From an uncultured Dorea sp. (GTDB taxonomy: Bacteria > Bacillota > Clostridia > Lachnospirales > Lachnospiraceae): a stretch of DNA of 38,674 bases. The stretch is from NCBI GenBank assembly GCA_910579925.1, contig CAJTVY010000034.1, positions 1 to 38,674 on the forward strand, read 5' to 3'. Every line of letters begins with the position of its first letter. Position 1 is the stretch's first letter. Shown in pieces: positions 8,436 through 17,160 of the stretch. The notes under the pieces were generated by a model. The model did no database searches. It was not told where the DNA came from and saw nothing but the letters and a program-made list of their open reading frames with translations. A program made the position numbers and the translations under genes.

Positions 8436-8789
8436 TCAGAATAATCCAGGCATCTGTCCGCCCATGCCGCCGGTGAATTTCGACATCGCTGAAGCGGAAG
8501 CTTCGTCAACCTTCCCAAGCGCCTCATTCACTGCCGCCACAATCAGATCCTCCAGCATCTCCACATCCTCCGGATCCACCACTTCTTCATCCAGATGCAG
8601 TTTTAATAACTGCCTGGAACCGGAAACCGTGGCCTCCACCGCGCCGCCGCCCGCAGTCGCACTGAATTCCTTCGTCTCCATCTCCTTGGCCTGTTCCTCC
8701 ATCTGACGCTGCATCTTCTGGGCCTGCTTCATCAGATTCGCCATATTCCCCGGCATGCCGCCCCCTGGAAATCCTCCTCTTTTCGCCAT
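8436..8789 (-). CDS. ybaB: YbaB/EbfC family nucleoid-associated protein
   Basis: 117 residues. A glycine-rich start (MAKRGGFPGGGMPGNM) leads into the helical MANLMKQAQKMQRQMEEQAKEM segment, then a beta region (FSATAGGGAVEATVSG) and a C-terminal helix, ending in a Gly/Met-rich tail. This is the usual layout of YbaB, a small dimeric DNA-binding protein. It sits between dnaX and recR as in most bacteria, with AGGAGG upstream. Confidence 0.95.
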   Translation of the reverse strand: MAKRGGFPGGGMPGNMANLMKQAQKMQRQMEEQAKEMETKEFSATAGGGAVEATVSGSRQLLKLHLDEEVVDPEDVEMLEDLIVAAVNEALGKVDEASASAMSKFTGGMGGQMPGLF

Positions 8790-8866
8790 AAATCTATCTC
8801 CTCCTGCATTCTATATATTATTCTTTCTTTTTCGATTCCTATTGAAAAAGTATTACTTCTGCACCA

Positions 8867-10435
8867 TCAATCTTCCACCGTAATCTCCATATGGATCAGA
8901 TTCTCCAAATTCTCAATATCCACAAAATGATCCTCGAATCTTCTTCCTTCTTCTATCTGACGCACTTCAATCTCCACCTGTTTCCCTACTTTATCCTGAA
9001 TCAGGTCTTCCATCTCCATCTTATGCTCCGCAGTACCTACCACTCCTGCACTCATCTCATCCGGCATCACAATCAGCAGACGGTTTCCCTCTCCGGCACT
9101 AAGCCTGGCTTTCTTCAAGTAGATCTTCAGCATAGGGGAAGCATCATTGACTATCGCACGGAAATCTTTTGCTACTGCCTTGACATCTTCATCCAGCGCC
9201 TTAGGAAGTTCCGGCTTCATCCCTGCCGTCGGCCCGGCTTCCTCCTGATCTGCATAAACCGACTCTGGCTGTATGGTTATCCCTGCCTCCAACTGCTTCT
9301 CCACCGCACGAATCCTCTCAAGCAGCGCATCCTGGTTCGTGTCCATTGCCGGTCTGCACAGTTTGATCAGCGTTACCTCCAGCAGCACTCTCTTCTGAGT
9401 CGCATACTTAAGCTGACTGGTAAGTTCAGAAAAAATGCGGATATACCGGATCAATGTGTCACTGTCTATCATCTGCGCTTCTTCTTTCAGCTGCGCCAGA
9501 TTCTCCGTTGACACGTCCAGAATATCCTCCATATGATCCGAACCCTGCACCAGAAGAAGATTCCGCAGATACCAGGTGAAATCCGCCGCCATCTGCGATA
9601 ATTCCCTTCCCTGCATCACCAGTTCTTCCACGGTCTCAATAACCCGATGTACGTCCATGGAAAGAAGCTGCCGCAGAAGCCTGCTGAACACCTCTGTATC
9701 AACCGCCCCCAGGACCTCCAGAACATGGTCATAGGTCAGCCGTTCCCCAATATAAAACGCCGCGCACTGATCCAGAAGGCTTAAGGAATCCCGCATTGAG
9801 CCGTCCGCCATCTTTGCGATATAGCGCACGGCCTTCTCTTCCACATCCAGTTGTTCCTTCCCGATCAGTTCCTTAAGCCTTTCTGAGATCGTCTCAATGG
9901 TAATCCGTTTGAAATCATACCGCTGACACCGGCTCAGAATCGTAATGGGAATCTTGTGTGCTTCTGTAGTCGCCAGAATGAAGATCACGTATTCCGGCGG
10001 TTCCTCCAGCGTCTTGAGCAGCGCATTAAACGCCCCTATGGAAAGCATATGGACTTCGTCTATAATATAGACCTTGTACCTCCCTTCGGTGGGACGGTAC
10101 GCCACTTCCTCCCGGATCTCACGAATATTGTCCACACCATTATTAGACGCTGCGTCAATCTCGATTACATTCATGGAAGCCCCTGATGCAATCGCCCTGC
10201 ACATGGCGCACTCCCCACAAGGACTCCCATCAGTCGGATGCTCGCAGTTCACTGCCTTTGCAAAGATCTTTGCCACTGACGTCTTTCCGGTTCCCCGGGT
10301 TCCGCAGAACAGGTAGGCATGACCAATCCGCTCTGCCTTAATCTGATTACGCAAAGTCTTCACAATGGCATCCTGCCCCTTAACATCCTCGAATTCATCC
10401 GGCCGGAACTTCCGGTATAATGCCATATAAGACAT
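8867..10435 (-). CDS. dnaX: DNA polymerase III subunit gamma/tau
   Basis: 522 residues. ALYRKFRPDEFEDVKGQ at the start, Walker A GTRGTGKT (45-52), a zinc-binding cysteine set (C64, C73, C76, C79), Walker B IIDEVHML, and the SRC motif with arginine finger (ILSRCQRYDF). The clamp-loader ATPase core is complete. The C-terminal region after about residue 370 is short and acidic compared with the E. coli tau subunit. I found no A-AAA-AAG slippery heptamer, so a programmed gamma/tau frameshift is not indicated. It heads the dnaX-ybaB-recR unit; pfkA lies 69 bases upstream with no clear terminator between. Confidence 0.96.
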   Translation of the reverse strand: MSYMALYRKFRPDEFEDVKGQDAIVKTLRNQIKAERIGHAYLFCGTRGTGKTSVAKIFAKAVNCEHPTDGSPCGECAMCRAIASGASMNVIEIDAASNNGVDNIREIREEVAYRPTEGRYKVYIIDEVHMLSIGAFNALLKTLEEPPEYVIFILATTEAHKIPITILSRCQRYDFKRITIETISERLKELIGKEQLDVEEKAVRYIAKMADGSMRDSLSLLDQCAAFYIGERLTYDHVLEVLGAVDTEVFSRLLRQLLSMDVHRVIETVEELVMQGRELSQMAADFTWYLRNLLLVQGSDHMEDILDVSTENLAQLKEEAQMIDSDTLIRYIRIFSELTSQLKYATQKRVLLEVTLIKLCRPAMDTNQDALLERIRAVEKQLEAGITIQPESVYADQEEAGPTAGMKPELPKALDEDVKAVAKDFRAIVNDASPMLKIYLKKARLSAGEGNRLLIVMPDEMSAGVVGTAEHKMEMEDLIQDKVGKQVEIEVRQIEEGRRFEDHFVDIENLENLIHMEITVED

Positions 10436-10504
10436 GCCTTACATCGCTCCTCCCCTTATTGTTATTTTATCTCCTACTCCCAAAATTATCCCGCTATCCG
10501 CCTC

Positions 10505-11590
10505 TTAGTTCTTTTGCTTTACGCCAAAACTGATTCCCGTCATCTCGGCTTCTTTAATGATACTGGACTTAGGATCCACGTATTTGAGCTTGCCTGCAAC
10601 CTCGGAAAGAGGCACGCGGACAATATCATTCTTCTTCACACCCAGCATATATCCATAATCTCCGTCAAGAATCGCCTCCGCAGCAGCAGCTCCAAGCCTT
10701 GTTGACAGTACTCTGTCATACGGACAGGGTGAACCGCCTCTCTGGGTGTGTCCCGGAACCGTAATACGCACCTCCTGATCTGTCCTCTTCTGAATCTTCT
10801 CTGCAACCTCATAGGCAACAGACGGATATTTGTTCTTCTCCTTCTTCGCCTTCAGCTCCTTCTTGGTAAGTTTCGCATCTTCTTTGGAAATAGCGCCCTC
10901 TGCCACTGCAATAATCGTAAACTTCTTGCCTGCGGCTTTCCGCTTGTTGATCGCATCCACAACCACGTTAATATCGTAAGGAATCTCTGGAAGCATAATA
11001 ATATCGGCGCCGCCTGCAATCCCGGCATGGAGTGTTACCCACCCAACCTTGTGTCCCATGACTTCTACTATAAAGACACGGCTGTGAGACGTAGCGGTCG
11101 TATGGATCTTATCAATCGTGTCCGTTGCAATGTCAACTGCGCTCTGGAAACCAAATGTCATATCCGTCCCCCACAGATCATTGTCAATGGTCTTCGGAAG
11201 GGTAATCACATGCAGCCCCTCTTCCCTCAGCATATTCGCCGTCTTATGCGTGCCGTTTCCGCCAAGAACTACCAGACAGTCAAGGTTCAGCTTGTGGTAT
11301 GTATGCTTCATGGCCTCAACCTTATCAAGCCCGTTCTCGTCCGGCACCCGCATCAGCTTAAATGGCTGTCTGGATGTTCCAAGAATGGTTCCTCCAACGG
11401 TCAGAATTCCCGAGAAATCTCTGGAAGTCAGCATCTTGAAGTTAGAGTAAATCAATCCCTTATATCCTTCCTGGAATCCATAAATCTCAACATCATCTCT
11501 CTTGGAACAAATTCCTTTCACAACACCGCGCATAGCAGCGTTCAAAGCCTGACAGTCCCCTCCGCTTGTAAGCATTCCTATTCTTAACAT
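10505..11590 (-). CDS. pfkA: 6-phosphofructokinase
   Basis: 361 residues from the ATG nine codons into the open frame, set by AAGGAG six bases before it. Motifs: TSGGDCQALNAAMRG (nucleotide loop), GGNGT (110-114), PKTIDND (132-138, catalytic Asp), SHSRVFIVEVMG and the C-terminal PGHTQRGGSP. The Gly in GGNGT is typical of ATP-using enzymes, while the Lys in PKTIDND is typical of PPi-using or mixed group III enzymes. The Asp usually found before that Gly (GGDG) is Asn here. The phosphoryl donor is therefore uncertain. It commits fructose 6-phosphate to glycolysis. Promoter at 11674-11702. Confidence 0.93.
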   Translation of the reverse strand: MLRIGMLTSGGDCQALNAAMRGVVKGICSKRDDVEIYGFQEGYKGLIYSNFKMLTSRDFSGILTVGGTILGTSRQPFKLMRVPDENGLDKVEAMKHTYHKLNLDCLVVLGGNGTHKTANMLREEGLHVITLPKTIDNDLWGTDMTFGFQSAVDIATDTIDKIHTTATSHSRVFIVEVMGHKVGWVTLHAGIAGGADIIMLPEIPYDINVVVDAINKRKAAGKKFTIIAVAEGAISKEDAKLTKKELKAKKEKNKYPSVAYEVAEKIQKRTDQEVRITVPGHTQRGGSPCPYDRVLSTRLGAAAAEAILDGDYGYMLGVKKNDIVRVPLSEVAGKLKYVDPKSSIIKEAEMTGISFGVKQKN

Positions 11591-11673
11591 GTGGCGCTCC
11601 TTTCTTCTTTCCGTCATTATACTATCTTATGTGTCTTCTGGTGCCGTATCTGCACTGCTGAACACTTATTCTG

Positions 11674-11702
11674 ATTATAACCTATTTTCAGTTTACATAC
11701 AA
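11674..11702 (-). promoter_or_regulatory. promoter of pfkA
   Basis: On the minus strand TTGTAT (11697-11702), 17 bases, then TATAAT (11674-11679), about 85 bases upstream of the pfkA start codon. It is back-to-back with the map promoter. Confidence 0.7.
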
Positions 11703-11758
11703 TATCATCTTTCTTTCCCTTTATCTCTTTATTAACACGGATTCCCTCTTGACAAGCG

Positions 11759-11767
11759 TGTTATAAT
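11759..11767 (+). promoter_or_regulatory. extended -10 promoter of map
   Basis: TG-T-TATAAT (11759-11767) is a perfect extended -10 element, about 65 bases upstream of the map start. A TTGACA at 11750-11755 is too close to serve as its -35, so the extended -10 probably carries the promoter. Confidence 0.6.
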
Positions 11768-11830
11768 GAATATTAAGAACATAATTGAACATTTCTATTC
11801 GTAAATGTTTAGACAGAAAGAGGTATTACA

Positions 11831-12640
11831 GTGGATAAATTAGACATAAAACTTTGGAAACTGGCCGCCAGAGGCCAGATTGTCCCAAAACGTTCCTTAC
11901 TTAAGACCCCTCGCCAGATTGAGGCTATCAAAAAAAGCGCCGCTTTGAACACCGCCGTTCTTGACCATGTTGCAGCCCATATCCACGAAGGTATGTGTAC
12001 GGAAGAGATCGACCGCCTGGTCTATGATTTCACGACAGAGCACGGCGGCATTCCCGCTCCCCTTCATTATGACGGTTTCCCCAAAAGTGTCTGTACCTCC
12101 CTTAATAATGTTATCTGTCACGGAATTCCCAGCGAATATGAGGTTCTTAAGGCCGGCGACATTCTCAATGTTGACGTATCCACCATTCTGAACGGCTATT
12201 ATTCCGATGCCTCCCGGATGTTCACCATTGGGGACATCTCGCCGGAAGCTGCAAGACTCGTCCGCGTAACCCAGGAATGCGTGGATCTCGGACTTTCGGC
12301 TGCAAAGCCCTGGGGACATCTGGGCGATATCGCATACGCCATCAATAGTCATGCAAAGAAGCACGGTTACTCCGTTGTAGAAGATATCGGCGGTCATGGA
12401 ATCGGACTGGATTTTCACGAAGAACCATTCGTCAGCTATGTAACGCCAAAAGGCAGCGAGATGGTACTGGTTCCTGGCATGATGTTCACCATCGAACCCA
12501 TGGTCAATGAGGGAAGCCCGGACTTTTTCGTCGACGAGGACGACGACTGGACCGTCTACACCATTGACGACGGCCTGTCCGCACAGGTGGAATATATGGT
12601 TCTTGTCACAGAAACCGGGGTTGAAGTACTGACAAAATAA
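11831..12640 (+). CDS. map: methionine aminopeptidase, type I
   Basis: 269 residues from a GTG preceded by AGAAAGAGGTATTACA. All five metal ligands of the family are visible: D115 (NVDVS), D126 (YYSDASRMF), H189 (GHGIGLDFHEEP), E222 (MMFTIEPMVN) and E254 (QVEYMVLVTETG). It removes the initiator methionine from nascent proteins. An N-terminal extension of roughly 20 residues (KLWKLAARGQIVPKRS) precedes the core, without the cysteine zinc motif of longer forms. It is a single gene, convergent with the GH13 gene, sharing the hairpin at 12642-12664. Confidence 0.95.
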   Translation: MDKLDIKLWKLAARGQIVPKRSLLKTPRQIEAIKKSAALNTAVLDHVAAHIHEGMCTEEIDRLVYDFTTEHGGIPAPLHYDGFPKSVCTSLNNVICHGIPSEYEVLKAGDILNVDVSTILNGYYSDASRMFTIGDISPEAARLVRVTQECVDLGLSAAKPWGHLGDIAYAINSHAKKHGYSVVEDIGGHGIGLDFHEEPFVSYVTPKGSEMVLVPGMMFTIEPMVNEGSPDFFVDEDDDWTVYTIDDGLSAQVEYMVLVTETGVEVLTK

Positions 12641-12668
12641 AAGGAGGGAATCTTCTTCCCTCCTCTTA
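12634..12668. terminator. bidirectional terminator between map and the GH13 gene
   Basis: AGGAGGGAA (12642-12650) pairs with TTCCCTCCT (12656-12664) in a 9 bp perfect stem. On the minus strand it is followed by TTTTATTTTG and overlaps the map stop region, so it ends the GH13 transcript. On the plus strand the T-run is poor, but the hairpin directly follows the map stop codon. Confidence 0.8.
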
Positions 12669-14732
12669 GACACACAGCACCAGGGCTGAATACGCCCCCA
12701 TATTTACAACCACTTCTCCGTCTTCTACCAGATATTCCTCATAATCCACCGAAAATCCATCCTGATAAGAATACATCAGCTTCTTCATCCGGCATTTCAT
12801 GGGAACCTCCGCAAGCCACACCGGAATTATAATCTGTGTAAGTTCACACCGGTTATTGACGACTACCACAATCCGGTCCTCATCCTGAAATCTCCCATAG
12901 ACAAGTATATTATGTTCATCTTCATTCGACACCCGGATCGAACCATTCAATATGTTAAGCGATCCCGTACGCAGCGCCGGATGCTCCTTGTGAATCCGAA
13001 TCATCTCTTTGTGAAATGCGATCAGTTCCTGATTCTCATGCCCCCAGGGATATGTGCGTCTGTTATCCGGATCCGTAAATCCACAAACACCCGCTTCGTC
13101 TCCATAATATACGGTGGGAGCTCCAACCCAGGTCATCTGCATAACCACGGCTTCCCGCATGACAGCCAGATTCACATATTCATTAGCTGCCTCCGGCCCC
13201 AGATTTTCCACCCTTCCCACCATATAATTGGTGCGCGTCAGAAACCGGGAATGATCATGATTCGACAGTTCATTCATGGCTACCTGCAAAGACGACGTCA
13301 GCATATTCCCCATATGGTGTGTAATAGACCCGACGAAATTATCCGTATTTCCCCTAAGTTCTTCCCGCTGTTCATCACTATGCTTCTCCATCCCGGTCAG
13401 AAACCAGGTGACCGGTTCCATAAAGGCATCATAGTTCATCACGGTATCCCACTCGTCCCCCTGAAGCCATTCGCTTGGATCCCCATAGTGTTCTGCCAGA
13501 ATCAACGCATTCGGGTTCGCAGCCTTAACAGCCTCTCTGAACTTCTTCCAGAACAAATGATTATATCCGTTCGTCTGTCCCAGATCAGCCGCTACATCCA
13601 GTCTCCACCCATCTACATTGTAGGGTGGAGATACCCATTTTCTTCCAATATATAAAATATAATTTTCAAGCTTGACCGAATCCTCATAATTCAGCTTGGG
13701 CAGAGTGTCATGTCCCCACCACCCGTCATAGCTGCCATTGTAGGGCCATTTTTCTTTATCTTCTTCAAAAAAATGAAAGTAACTTTTATATGGACTGTCG
13801 GCAGAGACAAAAGCCCCCGGCTCATAATCCTCCTGCCCTTCATAGATTCGCTCACGGTCCATCCATTTATTAAAAGAACCACAGTGGTTGAACACACCGT
13901 CCAGAATAATCTTCATTCCCCGCTTATGCAGTTCCTCTACAAGTTCAATGAATAACTGATTGCTCGCTTCCAGATTCTTAAGATCAGTCACCCGCTTCTG
14001 ATACTTTGTAGCCTTGCGGTTCCGTGTCTCGCCCTCTGGCAGCACTTCGCCGCCGTCTTCCACAATCACTCCGTAGTGAGGGTCGATATAATCATAATCC
14101 TGGATATCATACTTATGGTTCGATGGAGAAACGAACAAAGGGTTAAAATATAGAACCTCTACCCCAAGTTCCTGCAGATAATCCAGTTTCTCCATGACCC
14201 CTTTAAGATCTCCGCCATAAAACTCACGGACTCCCATGGCATCCGGGTACTTATTCCAGTCCGTGACCTTCCTGCTATACCCGCCGATATAATAATATTC
14301 GTTCGTCTCAACATCATTCGACCGATCTCCATTGTAGAAACGGTCGGTAAAGATCTGGTACATTACTGCGCCCTTGGCCCAGTCCGGCGTAGAAAAACCT
14401 GGTACAATCACAAAATTATAGAACTCCACAATCTCCCTGGATACGCCGCATCGTCCATAATAGCAGGTCTCTTCCTCATCAGAGATCTCGAAACAATACC
14501 GGAACGGATTCTCATTCAGCCGCCAGGTTATGACATAATAATCAAATTCACTGTCACTGCTACCGTTCTTCTCCTTCCCCAGGTCATAACCGCCAACGGC
14601 CGTCATCAGACGCACCCTCTTTACATCATCTTTTGCCGTGCGGAAACGTAATCTCACACATTCATTCTCCTGGGGCTCCTGCGGAATCACATAACCTGCC
14701 GTCCCGTCGCAAAATAATGCCTGCCTATTCAT
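12666..14732 (-). CDS. glycoside hydrolase family 13 (neopullulanase/alpha-glucosidase type)
   Basis: 688 residues. An N-terminal beta-sandwich like CBM34 (about 1-110) precedes the catalytic barrel (GAVMYQIFTDRFYNGD; GGDLKGVMEKLDYLQELGV). Family regions: I DGVFNHCG (278-285), II GWRLDVAAD with nucleophile D379, III ILAEHYGD with acid/base E414, IV LSNHDHSR with D493. The all-beta C-terminal domain ends at ALVLCV. The architecture fits intracellular maltodextrin-degrading enzymes such as neopullulanase or cyclomaltodextrinase. There is no signal peptide, so it should act on imported oligosaccharides or glycogen. The gene is 44 bases downstream of ftsH and ends at a shared terminator. Confidence 0.93.
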   Translation of the reverse strand: MNRQALFCDGTAGYVIPQEPQENECVRLRFRTAKDDVKRVRLMTAVGGYDLGKEKNGSSDSEFDYYVITWRLNENPFRYCFEISDEEETCYYGRCGVSREIVEFYNFVIVPGFSTPDWAKGAVMYQIFTDRFYNGDRSNDVETNEYYYIGGYSRKVTDWNKYPDAMGVREFYGGDLKGVMEKLDYLQELGVEVLYFNPLFVSPSNHKYDIQDYDYIDPHYGVIVEDGGEVLPEGETRNRKATKYQKRVTDLKNLEASNQLFIELVEELHKRGMKIILDGVFNHCGSFNKWMDRERIYEGQEDYEPGAFVSADSPYKSYFHFFEEDKEKWPYNGSYDGWWGHDTLPKLNYEDSVKLENYILYIGRKWVSPPYNVDGWRLDVAADLGQTNGYNHLFWKKFREAVKAANPNALILAEHYGDPSEWLQGDEWDTVMNYDAFMEPVTWFLTGMEKHSDEQREELRGNTDNFVGSITHHMGNMLTSSLQVAMNELSNHDHSRFLTRTNYMVGRVENLGPEAANEYVNLAVMREAVVMQMTWVGAPTVYYGDEAGVCGFTDPDNRRTYPWGHENQELIAFHKEMIRIHKEHPALRTGSLNILNGSIRVSNEDEHNILVYGRFQDEDRIVVVVNNRCELTQIIIPVWLAEVPMKCRMKKLMYSYQDGFSVDYEEYLVEDGEVVVNMGAYSALVLCV

Positions 14733-14776
14733 GCCGTAATCCCCCTTATTTTACTTATTATTTCAGCCTTTACGAA

Positions 14777-16615
14777 CTATGCCTCTGATACCTCTCCAGC
14801 AAATAATGCTTCAAACTCTTCCCTGGAAATCTTTTCCTTCTCCAGCAACAGGTCTGCACACGCATGAAGAACATCGTCATATTTCTTAATTACATTTCTC
14901 GCCCGGACATAACACTCGTCAATAATACGCTTCACTTCCTGGTCGATCGTGGTTGCCACGCTCTCCCCGTATCCCCTCGAAGCATGGGCAAGATCTCTGC
15001 CGATAAATACCTCGTCGCTGTCGTTGTCATAGTTAATCAGACCAACCGTCTCAGACATACCGAACTTCGTAACCATAGACTTTGCAAGGCTGGTTGCCTG
15101 CTTGATATCCTGGGATGCGCCGGTGGTAATATCATCCAGCACTTCCTCTTCAGCCACACGTCCCCCAAGTGCGACCGTGATATCCTGCAGCATCTTTCCT
15201 TTCGTGTTGAACATCTCGTCATTCTCCGGCAGCGGCATGGTATAACCGCCGGCCCCGCCGGTCGGGATAATCGACACACTATAGACCGGCCCCACATCAG
15301 GAAGCACATGGAACAGAATCGCATGTCCCGCCTCATGGAATGCCGTAATCCGTTTCTCCTTATCTGAGATCACGCGGCTCTTCTTCTCCGCACCGATCCC
15401 GACTTTAACAAACGCCCTCTTGATATCTTCCTGCTTCAGATAGATCCGGTTCTCCTTCGCCGCCAGGATCGCGGCTTCGTTCAGCAGATTCTCAAGATCT
15501 GCGCCAGTAAATCCGGCAGTCGTCTGGGCAATCTGCCGCAGATCAATTTCCTCGCTCAACGGTTTGCCTTTGGCATGAACCTTAAGAATCTCCTCTCTTC
15601 CCTGGATATCCGGTCTTCCCACCATAACCCGGCGGTCAAATCTTCCTGGACGAAGGATCGCAGGATCCAGAATATCCACACGGTTCGTTGCCGCCATTAC
15701 GATGACGCCCTCATTCACGCCGAATCCATCCATCTCCACAAGGAGCTGGTTCAGCGTCTGCTCTCTCTCGTCATGGCCGCCGCCCATTCCTGTACCGCGC
15801 CGTCTTGCAACGGCATCAATCTCATCAATAAAAATAATACACGGCGAGTTTTTCTTTGCTTCTTCGAACAGATCACGGACACGAGAGGCTCCCACACCGA
15901 CAAACATCTCCACAAAATCGGAACCCGATATCGTAAAGAAGGGTACTCCGGCCTCGCCTGCAACCGCCTTGGCAAGCAGAGTCTTTCCGGTTCCCGGAGG
16001 GCCCACCAGCAGAACGCCCTTAGGTATCCGTGCCCCAACCTGGATATATTTCTTCGGAGACTTTAGAAAATCCACGATCTCTTCCAGTTCTTCCTTCTCC
16101 TCCTTAAGACCTGCGACCTGGGAAAAGGTAATGTTCTTATCGCCGCCCATGCTTAACTTCGCACGGCTCTTTCCAAAGTTCATAGCCTTCGCATTGGCCC
16201 CTCCGCTCTGACGGTTCATCACGGTAAATATCAGCATTACCCCCAGAAGTGTCAGCGCCACCGGCATAACTACCGTCACAAACCAGCTATCCTCATGGAC
16301 GTCCGGCATCTCATAGCTGATATTCTTCTCTTTCAGATAGTCCTGGATTTCATTAACATCCGACACGTAGAGAGACTTCGTCTCTCCCGCTTTGTTCTTC
16401 AGTTCAATCTCCACTCGTCCTGTCGGAACATTCTTGTTCTGGTTGACAACCACTTTCCCCAGATCCTTACTTGTCACCAGTTCTTCAAATTCTTTCCAGT
16501 TTATCTCTTCTTCCTTCTGGTCAAACTGATTGGTAAGCCACAGCACCGCAAATAAAAATATCACCAGCGTAAGAACCGTAGCCCCGCTCAGTCCTCTTAC
16601 CTTCCTGTCATTCAA
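14777..16615 (-). CDS. ftsH: ATP-dependent zinc metalloprotease FtsH
   Basis: 612 residues from a TTG codon (TTG-AAT-GAC) with AAAGGGG upstream; no ATG near the N-terminus fits as well. Transmembrane helices at about 11-28 and 111-133 flank a short extracytoplasmic domain. The AAA module has Walker A GPPGTGKT (205-212), Walker B CIIFIDEID and the second region of homology ILRPGRFDR. The protease has HEAGH (H427, E428, H431). FtsH is a membrane-anchored hexamer that degrades misassembled membrane proteins and regulators, including in early sporulation. It follows hpt by 17 bases, as in Bacillus. Confidence 0.97.
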   Translation of the reverse strand: MNDRKVRGLSGATVLTLVIFLFAVLWLTNQFDQKEEEINWKEFEELVTSKDLGKVVVNQNKNVPTGRVEIELKNKAGETKSLYVSDVNEIQDYLKEKNISYEMPDVHEDSWFVTVVMPVALTLLGVMLIFTVMNRQSGGANAKAMNFGKSRAKLSMGGDKNITFSQVAGLKEEKEELEEIVDFLKSPKKYIQVGARIPKGVLLVGPPGTGKTLLAKAVAGEAGVPFFTISGSDFVEMFVGVGASRVRDLFEEAKKNSPCIIFIDEIDAVARRRGTGMGGGHDEREQTLNQLLVEMDGFGVNEGVIVMAATNRVDILDPAILRPGRFDRRVMVGRPDIQGREEILKVHAKGKPLSEEIDLRQIAQTTAGFTGADLENLLNEAAILAAKENRIYLKQEDIKRAFVKVGIGAEKKSRVISDKEKRITAFHEAGHAILFHVLPDVGPVYSVSIIPTGGAGGYTMPLPENDEMFNTKGKMLQDITVALGGRVAEEEVLDDITTGASQDIKQATSLAKSMVTKFGMSETVGLINYDNDSDEVFIGRDLAHASRGYGESVATTIDQEVKRIIDECYVRARNVIKKYDDVLHACADLLLEKEKISREEFEALFAGEVSEA

Positions 16616-16632
16616 TGTCTCAAAGCCCCTTT

Positions 16633-17160
16633 CTATTCCACGCCTTCTACAATCCCGATGTACGGCAGATTCCTGTATTTCTGGGCATAATCAAGCCCAT
16701 ATCCCACGACAAATTCATCCGGGATCTCAAACCCCACGTAGTCTACCTTAACGTCCCTGACCCTTCTGTCAGGCTTGTCAAGAAGCGTGCACAACTTCAT
16801 GCTTTCTGGTCCTCTCTTCTTAAGGACGTCCAGCAGATAATACAGTGTCCTTCCCGAATCAATAATGTCTTCTACTACAAGTACATCCTTGCCTTCCAGC
16901 GACTCATCCAGATCCTTCGCAATTCTTACCACGCCGCTCGAGGTCGTCCCATCCCCATAACTGCCTACGCTCATAAAATCCATGGATACCGGAACGCTAA
17001 TGCGCTTTGCCAGCTCGCACATGAAGAACACGCCTCCCTTCAGAATACAGATCAGGTGGATCTGCTTTCCTGCATAATCTTCACTGATCTGCCGTCCCAT
17101 TTCCTCAATCCTTTTCGCAACCTCTGCTTCTGAAATCATCACTCTGACGCTCTCTGCCAT
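16633..17160 (-). CDS. hpt: hypoxanthine phosphoribosyltransferase
   Basis: 175 residues. The PRPP-binding motif VVEDIIDSGRT (95-105), the SYGDGTTSSG flexible loop and DYVGFEIPDEFVVGYGLDY at the C-terminus are typical of bacterial HPRT, which salvages hypoxanthine and guanine with PRPP. The GGAGG ribosome binding site and start codon lie inside the 3' end of tilS; the genes overlap by 56 bases. The tilS-hpt-ftsH order is the standard one in Firmicutes. Confidence 0.97.
   Translation of the reverse strand: MAESVRVMISEAEVAKRIEEMGRQISEDYAGKQIHLICILKGGVFFMCELAKRISVPVSMDFMSVGSYGDGTTSSGVVRIAKDLDESLEGKDVLVVEDIIDSGRTLYYLLDVLKKRGPESMKLCTLLDKPDRRVRDVKVDYVGFEIPDEFVVGYGLDYAQKYRNLPYIGIVEGVE

Noticed and set aside
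8867..10435. Programmed frameshift site in dnaX
   Set aside because: No slippery A-AAA-AAG heptamer with a following hairpin was found, and the C-terminal region is a normal short gamma/tau tail.
10748..11587. A 279-codon open frame opposite pfkA
   Set aside because: It lies antisense to a complete phosphofructokinase and has no ribosome binding site or recognisable motif; a codon-bias shadow.
11897..12673. A 258-codon frame opposite map
   Set aside because: Antisense shadow of a complete methionine aminopeptidase with all metal ligands.
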